From: an uncultured Lachnospiraceae bacterium | GTDB lineage: Bacteria > Bacillota > Clostridia > Lachnospirales > Lachnospiraceae | DNA length: 64,000 bases | Assembly (NCBI GenBank): GCA_945868305.1 | Contig: CAMBKU010000003.1 | Location: forward strand, 1-64,000 | Reading direction: 5' to 3' | Part shown: positions 33,217 through 42,720 of the stretch, one piece after another | How positions within the stretch are numbered: the stretch's first letter is position 1 | Layout of the letters: the number at the start of each line of letters is the position of its first letter | Made by a program: the position numbers and the translations under genes | The notes under the pieces: generated by a model | The model's database searches: none | What the model was told of the DNA's origin: nothing | Seen by the model: only the letters and a program-made list of their open reading frames with translations

Positions 33217-33241
33217 TCTTGCCTCGCACGAGTAACAATCT
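33215..33241 (-). promoter_or_regulatory. Second RAT, in the leader of the antiterminator gene
   Basis: Minus AGATTGTTACTCGTGCGAGGCAAGACT, matching the RAT pattern and touching the terminator arm. Confidence 0.82.
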
Positions 33242-33259
33242 GTTCTTGTTTATAGTGAT

Positions 33260-33288
33260 ATATTACTATGATTTATTCTTCCTGTCAA
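33260..33288 (-). promoter_or_regulatory. Promoter of the licT-bgl-ptsHI operon
   Basis: Minus TTGACA-17 bp-TAATAT (plus TGTCAA 33283-33288, ATATTA 33260-33265). Confidence 0.7.
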
Positions 33289-33418
33289 CCCAGTTTTGAA
33301 ATATCATACAAAAGTCCCAAAAATTATCATTTGTTTTTGAACATTGTGTACAATTATTGTTTCTATAATCAAAAATCATCTTGCCGACAAAAAAATTTTT
33401 ACATCTTATATGTGCAGA

Positions 33419-33448
33419 TTGAATTTTCCTGCTTCTTTCGTGTATAAT
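33419..33448 (+). promoter_or_regulatory. Promoter of rqcH
   Basis: TTGAAT-18 bp-TATAAT upstream of GGAGGACAAACTTATG. Confidence 0.7.
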
Positions 33449-33483
33449 AGTCTTTAATGTAAAAGGAACTGGAGGACAAACTT

Positions 33484-35220
33484 ATGGCTTTTGACGGAAT
33501 TGTCATCGCAAATCTGGTACACGAATTAAATGAAACTATTTTGAATACAAGAATCAGCAAAATTGCGCAGCCGGAAACGGATGAACTGCTTTTTACTTTA
33601 AAGGGACAAAAAGGGCAAACACGTCTACTCATCTCTGCAAGTGCTTCCTTGCCCCTCATTTATTTGACCGAAAATAATAAACCAAGCCCCATGACAGCTC
33701 CAAATTTCTGTATGCTTTTACGCAAACACATTGCAAACGGGCGCATTACAAAAATCTATCAACCGGATATGGAACGTATCATCAATTTTGAGATTGAGCA
33801 TTTAAATGAACTTGGAGATTTGTGCAAAAAAACACTTGTTGTTGAAATCATGGGCAAACACAGCAACATTATATTCTGTGACGATAAGGGCATGATTATT
33901 GACAGCATCAAACACATCTCTGCGCAGGTCAGCTCTGTCCGGGAGGTGTTGCCGGGACGGAATTACTTTATTCCTAAGACACAGGAGAAATTTAATCCAC
34001 TTGAAACAGACCGTAATTTCTTTTGTTCGCATGTATTATGTAAACCCATGTCGATCAGTAAAGCTATCTATACTACATATACCGGAATCAGCCCGGTCAT
34101 TGCCGGTGAAATCTGCCACCGTGCTTCTCTGGATGGTGATATATCTACAGATGCCTTAAATGAAGAAGAAGGTCTGCATCTTTACAACAATTTTTCCTGG
34201 CTGATGCAGGATATCAAGGAATGTCACTTTAACCCTAATATCATTATGAATGGCAGGGAACCGATAGAATTTTCCTCGTTTCATCTGTCGGAATATGACG
34301 ACTACACCTGTGTGGATTATGATTCAATATCTTCTGTCTTAGAGCAGTACTATGCAAAGAAAAATGATTATACCCGTATTCGGCAGAAATCCGTGGATTT
34401 AAGAAAAATCGTTTCTACTGCCCTGGAGAGGGAACGCAAAAAATTTGATTTACAAAAAAAGCAGTTGAAGGATACTGAAAAAAGGGAAAAATATAAAGTA
34501 TACGGAGAATTGCTCACCACCTATGGCTATCAGGCCGAGGAAGGCAGTAAAAGCCTTGAAGTTTTAAATTACTACACGAATGAAATGATACAAATACCTT
34601 TGGACGAAACACTCTCTCCTTTAGAAAATGCAAAAAAATATTTCAATAAATACGCAAAACTAAAACGGACCTATCTGGCACTGACGGATTTGACTACAGA
34701 AACAAGTAACCAGATTGCTCACCTTGAATCCATCGCAACCTCCCTTGACATCGCAGTCAAAGAGGAAGATTTAGCTGAAATCAAAGATGAACTGATTGCC
34801 TACGGCTATATCAAGAAAAAAAGCGGTGAAAAAAAGAAAAAGAGCAAAAGCAAACCGTTTCACTATGTTTCTTCTGACGGTTATCATATGTATGTAGGAA
34901 AAAACAATTATCAGAACGATGAACTCACCTTTAAATTTGCTGTGGGAAACGACTGGTGGTTTCACGCAAAGGGAATGCCTGGCTCTCATGTCATTGTAAA
35001 GACAAACGGTGATGAACTGCCGGATGCCACCTTTGAGGAAGCTGGACGACTTGCTGCCTTCTATTCCAAAGGCAGGGAAAATCCGAAAGTAGAGATTGAT
35101 TATCTGGAAAAGAAAAATGTAAAAAAACCAAATGCTGCTGCTCCAGGCTTCGTGATCTATTACACGAATTATTCCATGACCATAGAACCGGATATCACGG
35201 GCATCCAACAAATTGAATAA
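33484..35220 (+). CDS. rqcH: NFACT family ribosome quality control protein RqcH / Rqc2
   Basis: MAFDGIVIANLVHELNETILNTRISKIAQPETDELLF, DWWFHAKGMPGSHVIVK and C-terminal NFACT-R region. Confidence 0.95.
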   Translation: MAFDGIVIANLVHELNETILNTRISKIAQPETDELLFTLKGQKGQTRLLISASASLPLIYLTENNKPSPMTAPNFCMLLRKHIANGRITKIYQPDMERIINFEIEHLNELGDLCKKTLVVEIMGKHSNIIFCDDKGMIIDSIKHISAQVSSVREVLPGRNYFIPKTQEKFNPLETDRNFFCSHVLCKPMSISKAIYTTYTGISPVIAGEICHRASLDGDISTDALNEEEGLHLYNNFSWLMQDIKECHFNPNIIMNGREPIEFSSFHLSEYDDYTCVDYDSISSVLEQYYAKKNDYTRIRQKSVDLRKIVSTALERERKKFDLQKKQLKDTEKREKYKVYGELLTTYGYQAEEGSKSLEVLNYYTNEMIQIPLDETLSPLENAKKYFNKYAKLKRTYLALTDLTTETSNQIAHLESIATSLDIAVKEEDLAEIKDELIAYGYIKKKSGEKKKKSKSKPFHYVSSDGYHMYVGKNNYQNDELTFKFAVGNDWWFHAKGMPGSHVIVKTNGDELPDATFEEAGRLAAFYSKGRENPKVEIDYLEKKNVKKPNAAAPGFVIYYTNYSMTIEPDITGIQQIE

Positions 35221-35344
35221 TTTGTTATCCTGTTTTTCGACATAAAAACAAAAATTTCCAGTTTAAAGTGCGTTTTTTGTCACATACTATTCCTGTAGCA
35301 AATGATTGTTACATTCCATTCAAACATTAAGGAGGAAAATAGAT

Positions 35345-35545
35345 ATGACATCATCTAACAAAGCTGCTGTACCTGAAGCAAAGAGCGCACTGAACAGATT
35401 TAAATACGAAGTAGCAAGTGAACTGGGAGTTCCACTTTCCGATGGTTATAACGGTGATTTAACCTCCCGTCAGAATGGTTCTGTCGGTGGGTATATGGTC
35501 AAAAAAATGATTGAGGCCCAGGAAAGACAGATGGCAGAGAAGTAA
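35345..35545 (+). CDS. Alpha/beta-type small acid-soluble spore protein
   Basis: EAKSALNRFKYEVASELGVPLSDGYNGDLTSRQNGSVGGYMVKKMIEAQERQM. Start at MTSSNK after AAGGAGG. Confidence 0.97.
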   Translation: MTSSNKAAVPEAKSALNRFKYEVASELGVPLSDGYNGDLTSRQNGSVGGYMVKKMIEAQERQMAEK

Positions 35546-35560
35546 TCCTTTTCGTCAAAT

Positions 35561-35609
35561 AAAAAAGCTGTAGCACGGACTTGGATAAAGTCCCTGCCGC
35601 AGCTTTTTT
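35561..35609. terminator. Bidirectional terminator between the SASP gene and recG
   Basis: AAAAAAGCTGTAGCACGGACTTGGATAAAGTCCCTGCCGCAGCTTTTTT. Confidence 0.88.
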
Positions 35610-35629
35610 AATTATATGTTTTCGTCTAC

Positions 35630-37687
35630 TTATAGATTCAGTTTCCCTGCCCTGTCTTCCCAATAACTTTCCAAACGCTTCTTCAAATCAAAGTTTTCCT
35701 CCAAATCCAATGAAAAATCTTTTTCTAATATTCTGTCACATTCTTCAGATGCCTGTTTTAAAACTTCTGCATCCTGATAGATATCACCTAATTTAAAGTC
35801 CATGATACCGCTTTGTCTGATCCCAAAAAAATCTCCAGGTCCACGTAGTTTTAAATCTTCGCCAGCAATATAAAATCCGTCATTCGACTTATTCAAAATT
35901 TCCAGCCGCTTATTTGCCTGCTTGCTGTCCGAACCATTTATCATAATACAATAAGACTGAGCATCGCCTCTGCCGACACGTCCTCTTAACTGGTGAAGCT
36001 GCGCAAGACCAAAGCGCTCTGCATTTTCAATCATCATGACAGTGGCATTCGGCACATTAACACCTACCTCAATGACCGTAGTAGATACCAACACCTGAAT
36101 TTCGTTCTGCAAAAAGCGCTCCATAATCTGATTTTTCTCCTCTGCCTTCATCTTTCCGTGAAGGCAGGCAACAGTCACCCGCTCATCCAATTGGGAACGC
36201 AGTTTTTCCGTATAATCCGTCACATTTTCACAATCAGAATTTTCACTTGCCTCCACCAGCGGACAAATGATATACGCTTGATGTCCCTTTGCCACTTCGT
36301 CCTGAATAAAATTATAGGCTTTCGGACGATATGCGGTATTTACCACACAATTCTTGATTGGAAGCCGTTTCGCAGGGACTTCATTCATTACAGAAATATC
36401 CAAATCACCATAAATGATAATTGCAAGAGTTCTCGGAATCGGTGTTGCACTCATCACAAGGGTATGCGGACGTATACCTTTTTCTGTCAGACTCTCCCGC
36501 TGTTTTACGCCAAATCGGTGTTGCTCATCCGTAATGACCAATGCCAGATTTTGATAAATGACTTTCTCCTGAATCAATGCATTGGTCCCGATAATCATGG
36601 CATTCGGAAAAAGCCGGATTTTTTCATACGCTTCTCTTTTTTGTTTTGCCGTTAAAGAGCCTGTCACAAGAATCACTGGAATATCCAGACCGAAAAGTTT
36701 ACAGTTCGCCTGAAAGGTTTCAAAGTGCTGCCTTGCCAGCACCTCGGTAGGTGCCATAATCGCAGACTGATAACCGTTATGTGAGGCTTCCGCCATAGCA
36801 AGAAACGCAACAATTGTCTTACCGGAACCCACATCTCCCTGAATCAGACGCTGCATAACATATTTTCCGTGCATATCTCCTTTGATTTCTTCCAGCGTTT
36901 TCTTTTGCGCCCCAGTCAATGGATACGGAAGTTTTTCGATTAACTCCTCCACAAAAGAATCCTCCGCAAACGTAAAAGGGTTCTCCTCCTTTTGCGCAAT
37001 TTCTTTTTGTTTCCTCATATTCAAAATAAAGAAAAAAAACTCATCAAATACCAGCCGCCGCCTTGCTGCAATCAAATGCTCCATATCATCAGGAAAATGC
37101 ACCTGTTGCAGCGCTTCCCGATAAGGCACGAAATCATATTTTTCCAATATGTCCGCGGGAAGATATTCTGCCAATAAGTTTTCCTGTTCCAGCGCCTGCT
37201 TTACCGCTTTTTGCACCATACGATTCGTAAGCCCGAAGGAAAGAGGATAGATGGGCAACAAATTATTTTCCAGCTTTTCATATTGCTCCACCGTGTAAAT
37301 TGCCGGCTGTTCCATGGCAAGATCATTATTTTTTGCAATAACTTTTCCATAAAAAACGTATATATTTCCAGGCTTCAACATATTTTTGATATAGGGCATG
37401 CGGAACCAGACGAACTGCATCGTCACACCGCCCGCTTCGGTCCGCGCCGTGGTAATCTGCATCCTTCTCGTCTTTTTTACCAGCGGGGCCGAAGAAATCC
37501 GTACAAGAACAGCCGCTGTCTCGCCGACAGCGGTCTGATTCACATACTTTTTCTCTGGAAATCTCACATAATCCCTAGGATAATGAAGGAGTATATCACG
37601 CAAGGTGTATACTCCTATTTTCTGAAACAGCTTTTCTGTTTTTTCACCAATTCCCTTTAATTCCCGAATGGGTGAATTTAATTCCAT
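35630..37687 (-). CDS. recG: ATP-dependent DNA helicase RecG
   Basis: LIQGDVGSGKTIVAFLAMAEA, ITDEQHRFGVKQRE, MSATPIPRTLAI and QLRGRVGRGDAQSYCIMI. Confidence 0.97.
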   Translation of the reverse strand: MELNSPIRELKGIGEKTEKLFQKIGVYTLRDILLHYPRDYVRFPEKKYVNQTAVGETAAVLVRISSAPLVKKTRRMQITTARTEAGGVTMQFVWFRMPYIKNMLKPGNIYVFYGKVIAKNNDLAMEQPAIYTVEQYEKLENNLLPIYPLSFGLTNRMVQKAVKQALEQENLLAEYLPADILEKYDFVPYREALQQVHFPDDMEHLIAARRRLVFDEFFFFILNMRKQKEIAQKEENPFTFAEDSFVEELIEKLPYPLTGAQKKTLEEIKGDMHGKYVMQRLIQGDVGSGKTIVAFLAMAEASHNGYQSAIMAPTEVLARQHFETFQANCKLFGLDIPVILVTGSLTAKQKREAYEKIRLFPNAMIIGTNALIQEKVIYQNLALVITDEQHRFGVKQRESLTEKGIRPHTLVMSATPIPRTLAIIIYGDLDISVMNEVPAKRLPIKNCVVNTAYRPKAYNFIQDEVAKGHQAYIICPLVEASENSDCENVTDYTEKLRSQLDERVTVACLHGKMKAEEKNQIMERFLQNEIQVLVSTTVIEVGVNVPNATVMMIENAERFGLAQLHQLRGRVGRGDAQSYCIMINGSDSKQANKRLEILNKSNDGFYIAGEDLKLRGPGDFFGIRQSGIMDFKLGDIYQDAEVLKQASEECDRILEKDFSLDLEENFDLKKRLESYWEDRAGKLNL

Positions 37688-37700
37688 ATCGTGCTCCTGA

Positions 37701-39413
37701 CTATTCTACTGAAATAACATAATAATAAATAGGCTGTCCTCCGAAATGAACCTCTGTCTCAACATCCGGATACTCTGCTTCAATATCTTCTGCCAACTTA
37801 TTTGCATCATCCTCATCCACTTCTGCACCGTAGTAAATACAGATAATAGAGGATTCTTCATCCAGCATCTGGCCGACCATATCCTTAGTCACTGTTTCCA
37901 TATCCCCACCAACAGAAAGGATAGTCTTGTCTCCAATGCCCATGTAGTCTCCCTGCTTGATTTCCTTATCATCAATAACCGTATCGCGAACTGCATAAGT
38001 CACCTGACCTGTTTTCACATTCTCCAGTTCTTCGGTCATGCGGGCGGCATTTTCCTCTGCGGAAGATTCCGGAATATAATTAATCAAAGCCGTAATTCCC
38101 TGCGGAATGGTCTTTGTCGGAATCACAAAAATATTTTTATCTTCTACCAGAGACACCGCTTGATTTGCAGCCAGAATAATATTCTTGTTGTTTGGTAAAA
38201 TAAAAATATTCTTTGCGTTTACCTTGTCAATGGCATTTAACATATCCTCCGTACTCGGATTCATAGTCTGACCACCCTCGATAATATAATCAACGCCTAG
38301 ACCTTTAAAAATCTCATTTATTCCTTCGCCAATGGATACAGAGATAAAGCCCATCTCTTTTTCCTCGACCGGTTCTGCGCTTTCTCCTGACGCAGCAGTT
38401 TCTTTTTCTTCCTCTGGAAGTTCTGCCTTTTGCATTTCCTTCTCTTTCATGGCAGAAATTTTCTCGTCTCGTTCCAGCTTCATATTTTCGATGATGATTG
38501 TCGTAAGGCTTCCGTATGTCAGCGCCTTCTGCATTGCCATACCCGGATCATTGGTATGTACATGCACTTTTACAATTTCGTCATCTGCAACGACCACAAT
38601 GGAGTCACCAATCGTCTCCAGATAAGATTTAAATTCATTTTCTTTTTTACTGTTGAACGGTTTTTCCAGCATAATCAAAAACTGGGTACAGTATGCAAAC
38701 TTAATCTCCTGATTTGCCTGCGCGTCGATATAGGAATTGGAAGTTCCCTCCGCCTCCTTCTTTGGCGTGGCACCTTCGATTGTATAATCGATTTCCTTGC
38801 CCAGCAGGGAATCCAGTCCGCCCTTCAAAACCTGAACCAATCCCTGTCCACCAGAATCCACAACACCAGCCTGCTTCAACACCGGAAGCATATCCGGAGT
38901 CTTGCTCAAAACAAGCTCTGCCTCTTTGATTACTTCATCAATAAAGAACACCAAATCATCGGTCTCATCCACAAGCTCCAATGCCTTGTCAGCCGCACCT
39001 TTCGCAACGGTAAGTATGGTTCCTTCCTTCGGCTTCATAACTGCCTTATAAGCTGTCTCTACCGCTTTCTGAAGTGCATCACAAAGCACGTTGACATCAA
39101 TCGTATCATACTCAGCAATAACTTTGGTAAACCCACGGAATAGCTGGGATAAGATAACTCCCGAGTTACCCCTTGCCCCTCTCAATGAACCGGAAGAAAT
39201 CGCTTTTGCAAGAGCCTTCATATCCGGATTTTCCAACGCACTTACTTCTTTTGCCGCAGACATGATTGTCATTGACATATTTGTTCCCGTATCACCATCC
39301 GGTACCGGGAATACATTTAACTCATTGATCCATTCTTTCTTTGCATCCAGATTCTTTGCTCCCGCAAGGAACATTTTTGCAAAGACCGAAGCATCTATTG
39401 TATTGATTTCCAA
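37701..39413 (-). CDS. DAK2 domain protein (YloV / fatty acid kinase FakA-like)
   Basis: VFPVPDGDTGTNMSMTI, SLRGARGNSGVILSQLFRGF and VDSGGQGLVQVLKG. Confidence 0.93.
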   Translation of the reverse strand: MEINTIDASVFAKMFLAGAKNLDAKKEWINELNVFPVPDGDTGTNMSMTIMSAAKEVSALENPDMKALAKAISSGSLRGARGNSGVILSQLFRGFTKVIAEYDTIDVNVLCDALQKAVETAYKAVMKPKEGTILTVAKGAADKALELVDETDDLVFFIDEVIKEAELVLSKTPDMLPVLKQAGVVDSGGQGLVQVLKGGLDSLLGKEIDYTIEGATPKKEAEGTSNSYIDAQANQEIKFAYCTQFLIMLEKPFNSKKENEFKSYLETIGDSIVVVADDEIVKVHVHTNDPGMAMQKALTYGSLTTIIIENMKLERDEKISAMKEKEMQKAELPEEEKETAASGESAEPVEEKEMGFISVSIGEGINEIFKGLGVDYIIEGGQTMNPSTEDMLNAIDKVNAKNIFILPNNKNIILAANQAVSLVEDKNIFVIPTKTIPQGITALINYIPESSAEENAARMTEELENVKTGQVTYAVRDTVIDDKEIKQGDYMGIGDKTILSVGGDMETVTKDMVGQMLDEESSIICIYYGAEVDEDDANKLAEDIEAEYPDVETEVHFGGQPIYYYVISVE

Positions 39414-39427
39414 CTTAAAAATCCTCC

Positions 39428-39787
39428 TTAATCAATTACTCTGACACCCTCTACGAAGATGTTGATCTTTTCAATCTCCATACCCGTAAATTCTTCTACT
39501 TTATATTTCACGGTCTCAATCAGGTTATCAGATACCGTACTGATGCTCACACCATAAGAAATAATCACATGAAAATCAATGGTAATTTTGTTGTCAGCAT
39601 TTACCGTTACATTAATACCGTGTGTAAGATAATCCCGTTTTAAGAGTTTTACAAGACCATCCTTCATATTTACAGCAGCCATGCCGACGATGCCGAAACA
39701 TTCTACTGCCACCGAGCCGGCATAAGTTGCAATTACATCTGGATTGATAATGATTTTTCCATATTGAGTTTCCATTTGTCCTCTCAT
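39428..39787 (-). CDS. Asp23/Gls24 family envelope stress response protein
   Basis: YGKIIINPDVIATYAGSVAVECFGIVGMA...INIFVEGVRVID. Confidence 0.93.
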   Translation of the reverse strand: MRGQMETQYGKIIINPDVIATYAGSVAVECFGIVGMAAVNMKDGLVKLLKRDYLTHGINVTVNADNKITIDFHVIISYGVSISTVSDNLIETVKYKVEEFTGMEIEKINIFVEGVRVID

Positions 39788-39919
39788 ATTTTGCCCTCCA
39801 TATATCTTACCGGTCTGAAGTGCATTACGCACTGACTCCAGTATGAGATATATTATAACCTGTTTTCCGTAAAAAAGAAACCTCAATTTCATGATTTTAT
39901 AAATTTTTCAATTTTTTTC

Positions 39920-39980
39920 TTGCAATTCCTATTGGTTTCTGGTATGATATACACGTTGTGAGCCTGTAGGACAGCAGGCT
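39920..39980 (+). promoter_or_regulatory. rpmB promoter and 5'UTR hairpin
   Basis: TTGCAA (39920)-17 bp-TATGAT (39943), then AGCCTGTAGGACAGCAGGCT hairpin at 39961-39980. Confidence 0.72.
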
Positions 39981-40005
39981 ATTAAATTCCAAGGAGGTGC
40001 TATCG

Positions 40006-40191
40006 ATGGCAAAATGTGCAATTTGTGGAAAAGGCGCTCATTATGGTAACAATGTGAGCCATTCTCATAGAAGATCAAATAGAATGTGGAAATCAAACAT
40101 CAAATCCGTTAAATGTAAAGTAAACGGAACTCCGAAGACACTTTATGTATGTACTTCCTGTTTGAAATCCGGAAAAGTTGAAAGAGCTTAG
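40006..40191 (+). CDS. rpmB: 50S ribosomal protein L28
   Basis: MAKCAICGKGAHYGNNVSHSHRRSNRMWKSNIKSVKCKVNGTPKTLYVCTSCLKSGKVERA. Confidence 0.98.
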   Translation: MAKCAICGKGAHYGNNVSHSHRRSNRMWKSNIKSVKCKVNGTPKTLYVCTSCLKSGKVERA

Positions 40192-40199
40192 TAAAAAAT

Positions 40200-40230
40200 A
40201 GAACTGTCACTTCTGGCAGTTCTTTTTTAT
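40200..40230 (+). terminator. rpmB terminator
   Basis: AGAACTGTCACTTCTGGCAGTTCTTTTTTAT. Confidence 0.92.
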
Positions 40231-40259
40231 TGCTGTATTTTACACACTCTACAACTCCT

Positions 40260-40397
40260 CTAACAGCAAAACAAGTTGTAGCCGATAAGCAAGCAGGCGC
40301 AGATTAATAAAATGCCGATTATTTCATTGGCGATAAGAAGCATGAGAATCATTCCTACCGCTACAAAAAATAAGGCAAAACCACAGACTCTTTTCAT
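40260..40397 (-). CDS. Small hydrophobic protein (45 aa), not in the ORF track
   Basis: Minus ORF MKRVCGFALFFVAVGMILMLLIANEIIGILLICACLLIGYNLFCC*, two hydrophobic segments. Confidence 0.65.
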   Translation of the reverse strand: MKRVCGFALFFVAVGMILMLLIANEIIGILLICACLLIGYNLFCC

Positions 40398-40479
40398 GAC
40401 ATCACACCAAAGGGCATATCTTATTATTAAGATATGCCCTTTTCCTTGTTATGAGACTAAAAACTTTTCCATTTTTATT

Positions 40480-40950
40480 TTATGCATTTGTCCCGTCTGC
40501 GTCCGCTTCTTTTGATGAAACCGCATCGGAGAGGATTTCTTCCATCTCATCACTAGCTTTCTTTTTTGTCTCTTCATCCACGATTACTTCTTTTCCCACA
40601 TTCTTATCGTCTTTTTTGGATGCAAATTTGTTTACAAAATCCGGCACCATGTCAAGCACTTTTGTAATGCCGTCCTGATTTTTAATATTGACGAGTTTCG
40701 TCGTTCCGTTCTGGATGACTAGTACGGCACTTGGTGTAATCTTTCCGCCCATACCTCCGGCACCGTTGTTCTTCTTATCCTGAGAAAGTGCTCCGGCTGC
40801 CACGCCAAAAGAAACATCGACGAGTGGCAGAATAATTGTATCACCAATATGGATTGCATCCCCTACCACTGTCTTTGTCGTAATGAAACTGTCCATTCCT
40901 TTAAATAAAGACTCTACCGTCTGACTGAATGTATTATTGTTCTCTGCCAT
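40480..40950 (-). CDS. ytfJ: GerW family sporulation protein YtfJ
   Basis: VGDAIHIGDTIILPLVDVSFGVAAGA...GGMGGKITPSAVLVIQNG. Confidence 0.93.
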   Translation of the reverse strand: MAENNNTFSQTVESLFKGMDSFITTKTVVGDAIHIGDTIILPLVDVSFGVAAGALSQDKKNNGAGGMGGKITPSAVLVIQNGTTKLVNIKNQDGITKVLDMVPDFVNKFASKKDDKNVGKEVIVDEETKKKASDEMEEILSDAVSSKEADADGTNA

Positions 40951-40973
40951 TTTATTTTCCTCCTGACTTTCTT

Positions 40974-41852
40974 CTATTTTCTGATTAAATTACGGATATT
41001 TTTGTCTTTCAAAATACGAACCCCAGCACAAAGTGCATGGATAAAACGTATTCGTCCCCTAATCTGAAAGGTTCCTCTTACATAAGCTGACTCGGATTCA
41101 AAATCCGGAATCAAGTGCATATCATTCTGATATATAATCGGAAATATACAGATAACGCCCAAAAGCTGCCCGGTGAACGCCGGATCTCCTGTTGAAAATG
41201 TCAAATCCGCCAGTATTTTTCTCGGCCCAAAATGCCGCAAAAGATACTTTATTTCCTGAAACCCATGCGTAACTGCGGCCTTATTATTTTCATCATAAAG
41301 CATCTCTTTGATATGTGCAAGATTTTTTCCCAGCTGTTTTAGTTTTTGAGGAATCATTAAAATCCATTCCCCGATTTTTGCTAAAATTTGTTTTATCTTT
41401 CCGCTTTTTCTCGTCTTTTCTTTTTTCTTCTCAATTTGCGATTGTTCCAAATGGCACAGTTCCTTTTCAATCTCGCTTTCCTGCTGTGTATCTTTCCCCT
41501 CCCAATCGCTTTTCGAAACACACGTATCCTTTTCCCTCACACGCCGAGAACGCTTTTTCCGCCGTTTCTTTCTTTTTTTATTGGGTTCTTGCGCTTTTGG
41601 ATAGGAAAATACAGGAAATCCAAACAGCTGTATTTTTACTGTCACTGCTTTCCCTTCTATCTCACCGACTACACGTAGCACAAAAAACAGCCAGGTACCA
41701 CGAATATGAAACTTTTTTTCTTCAAACAGTTCTCCCGTTGCCTGATAACAAACCGGAATAAACAACACTGCACAAAGAAGCAAAATAAGAATTCCAATCA
41801 GAACAAGAAGAACTATTCCCAATATTTTCAAAATCATAAGGAGGATGTGCAT
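40974..41852 (-). CDS. DUF2953 domain-containing protein (YtfI-like)
   Basis: N-terminal TM, basic linker, C-terminal YLLRHFGPRKILADLTFSTGDPAFTGQLLG; adjacent to ytfJ. Confidence 0.85.
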   Translation of the reverse strand: MHILLMILKILGIVLLVLIGILILLLCAVLFIPVCYQATGELFEEKKFHIRGTWLFFVLRVVGEIEGKAVTVKIQLFGFPVFSYPKAQEPNKKRKKRRKKRSRRVREKDTCVSKSDWEGKDTQQESEIEKELCHLEQSQIEKKKEKTRKSGKIKQILAKIGEWILMIPQKLKQLGKNLAHIKEMLYDENNKAAVTHGFQEIKYLLRHFGPRKILADLTFSTGDPAFTGQLLGVICIFPIIYQNDMHLIPDFESESAYVRGTFQIRGRIRFIHALCAGVRILKDKNIRNLIRK

Positions 41853-42184
41853 AACGTTTCCTCCCTATCCTGCTTCTTTCTTTTTATATATTCCCGCACT
41901 TTAAAGCTTCCGGTAGCGGCATAGGCTTCACAGACAATTTGGGCAGCAAGCTCTGTTGCCTCCTCATAATTTCCAGCAAGCCCGACGATGAAAATGTGCT
42001 TCTTCGGATAATGCTTCTGCATTAATTCCCATGCCGGAATCAAATCCAGCAAATTATCATGGTTAGATGCCAGTGCAACAACATAGACATCAAGTTGTCC
42101 CGCATTATGGATAATCTTCCACTTTACCCGATTTTTCTTATGCGCAATGCTTTCACCTATATATAAATTTTTATACCATTTCAT
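41834..42184 (-). CDS. Hypothetical protein
   Basis: 116-aa ORF MKWYKNLYIGESIAHKKNRVKWKIIHNAGQLDVYVVALASNHDNLLDLIPAW; coding-like, in operon order. Confidence 0.8.
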   Translation of the reverse strand: MKWYKNLYIGESIAHKKNRVKWKIIHNAGQLDVYVVALASNHDNLLDLIPAWELMQKHYPKKHIFIVGLAGNYEEATELAAQIVCEAYAATGSFKVREYIKRKKQDREETLCTSSL

Positions 42185-42225
42185 GAAAAATCCTCATATT
42201 CTGCGCACGGCTTTTCCCTGCAGTA

Positions 42226-42678
42226 TCAAAAATATTTATGGCTTCCCCATAAATTACTGCGCTTTAATTCCAAATACTCCTGATACGCCTGTTCCAATAT
42301 CTGCTTCTCATTTGCAAATTTTAACAGGTGATATGCCTCATGAAATTTATAATATCCGGAATCAACAAAAAATTCTTCCCGTTGTGGTTTGCTGTAATAA
42401 CTGTCTGCCATCATAAGATACCAATGGACATCCTTCCATACAGTGTCCTCCGGGACGGTAAAAGAATATTGGCTTTTGCCAACATATTTAATCACAGAAG
42501 CACTGACACCTGTTTCTTCCCGCACTTCACGCAATGCTGTTTCTTTGTATTCCTCGCCCTGTTCCACTGTCCCCTTTGGCAATACCCATCCCTCATATTT
42601 ATTTCGGTAATTCTTCTATAAAACCAATATCTTACCACGAAAGATCACCACACCACCACAACTTGTTGCTTCGATCAT
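42226..42678 (-). pseudogene. NUDIX hydrolase with an in-frame TAG at codon 21
   Basis: Minus from 42678: MIEATSCGGVVIFRGKILVL-TAG-KNYRNKYEGWVLPKGTVEQGEEYKETALREVREETGV. Frame is unbroken across the stop (plus 42616-42618 = CTA) and the Nudix box is intact. Confidence 0.88.
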
Positions 42679-42720
42679 TGCAATACCTCCTGATGTGGTT
42701 TTAATACATAAACTAAAAAC

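Noticed and set aside
35993-36655. 220-aa plus-strand ORF opposite recG
   Set aside because: Shadow ORF inside the conserved helicase gene; no independent evidence.
38430-39143. 237-aa plus-strand ORF opposite the DAK2/FakA-like gene
   Set aside because: Shadow ORF; Cys/His/Phe-rich translation typical of antisense of AT-rich coding DNA.
40409-40445. Perfect hairpin downstream of ytfJ as a terminator
   Set aside because: The U tract is on the plus-strand side, not the ytfJ strand; left as an unassigned hairpin between ytfJ and the microprotein ORF.
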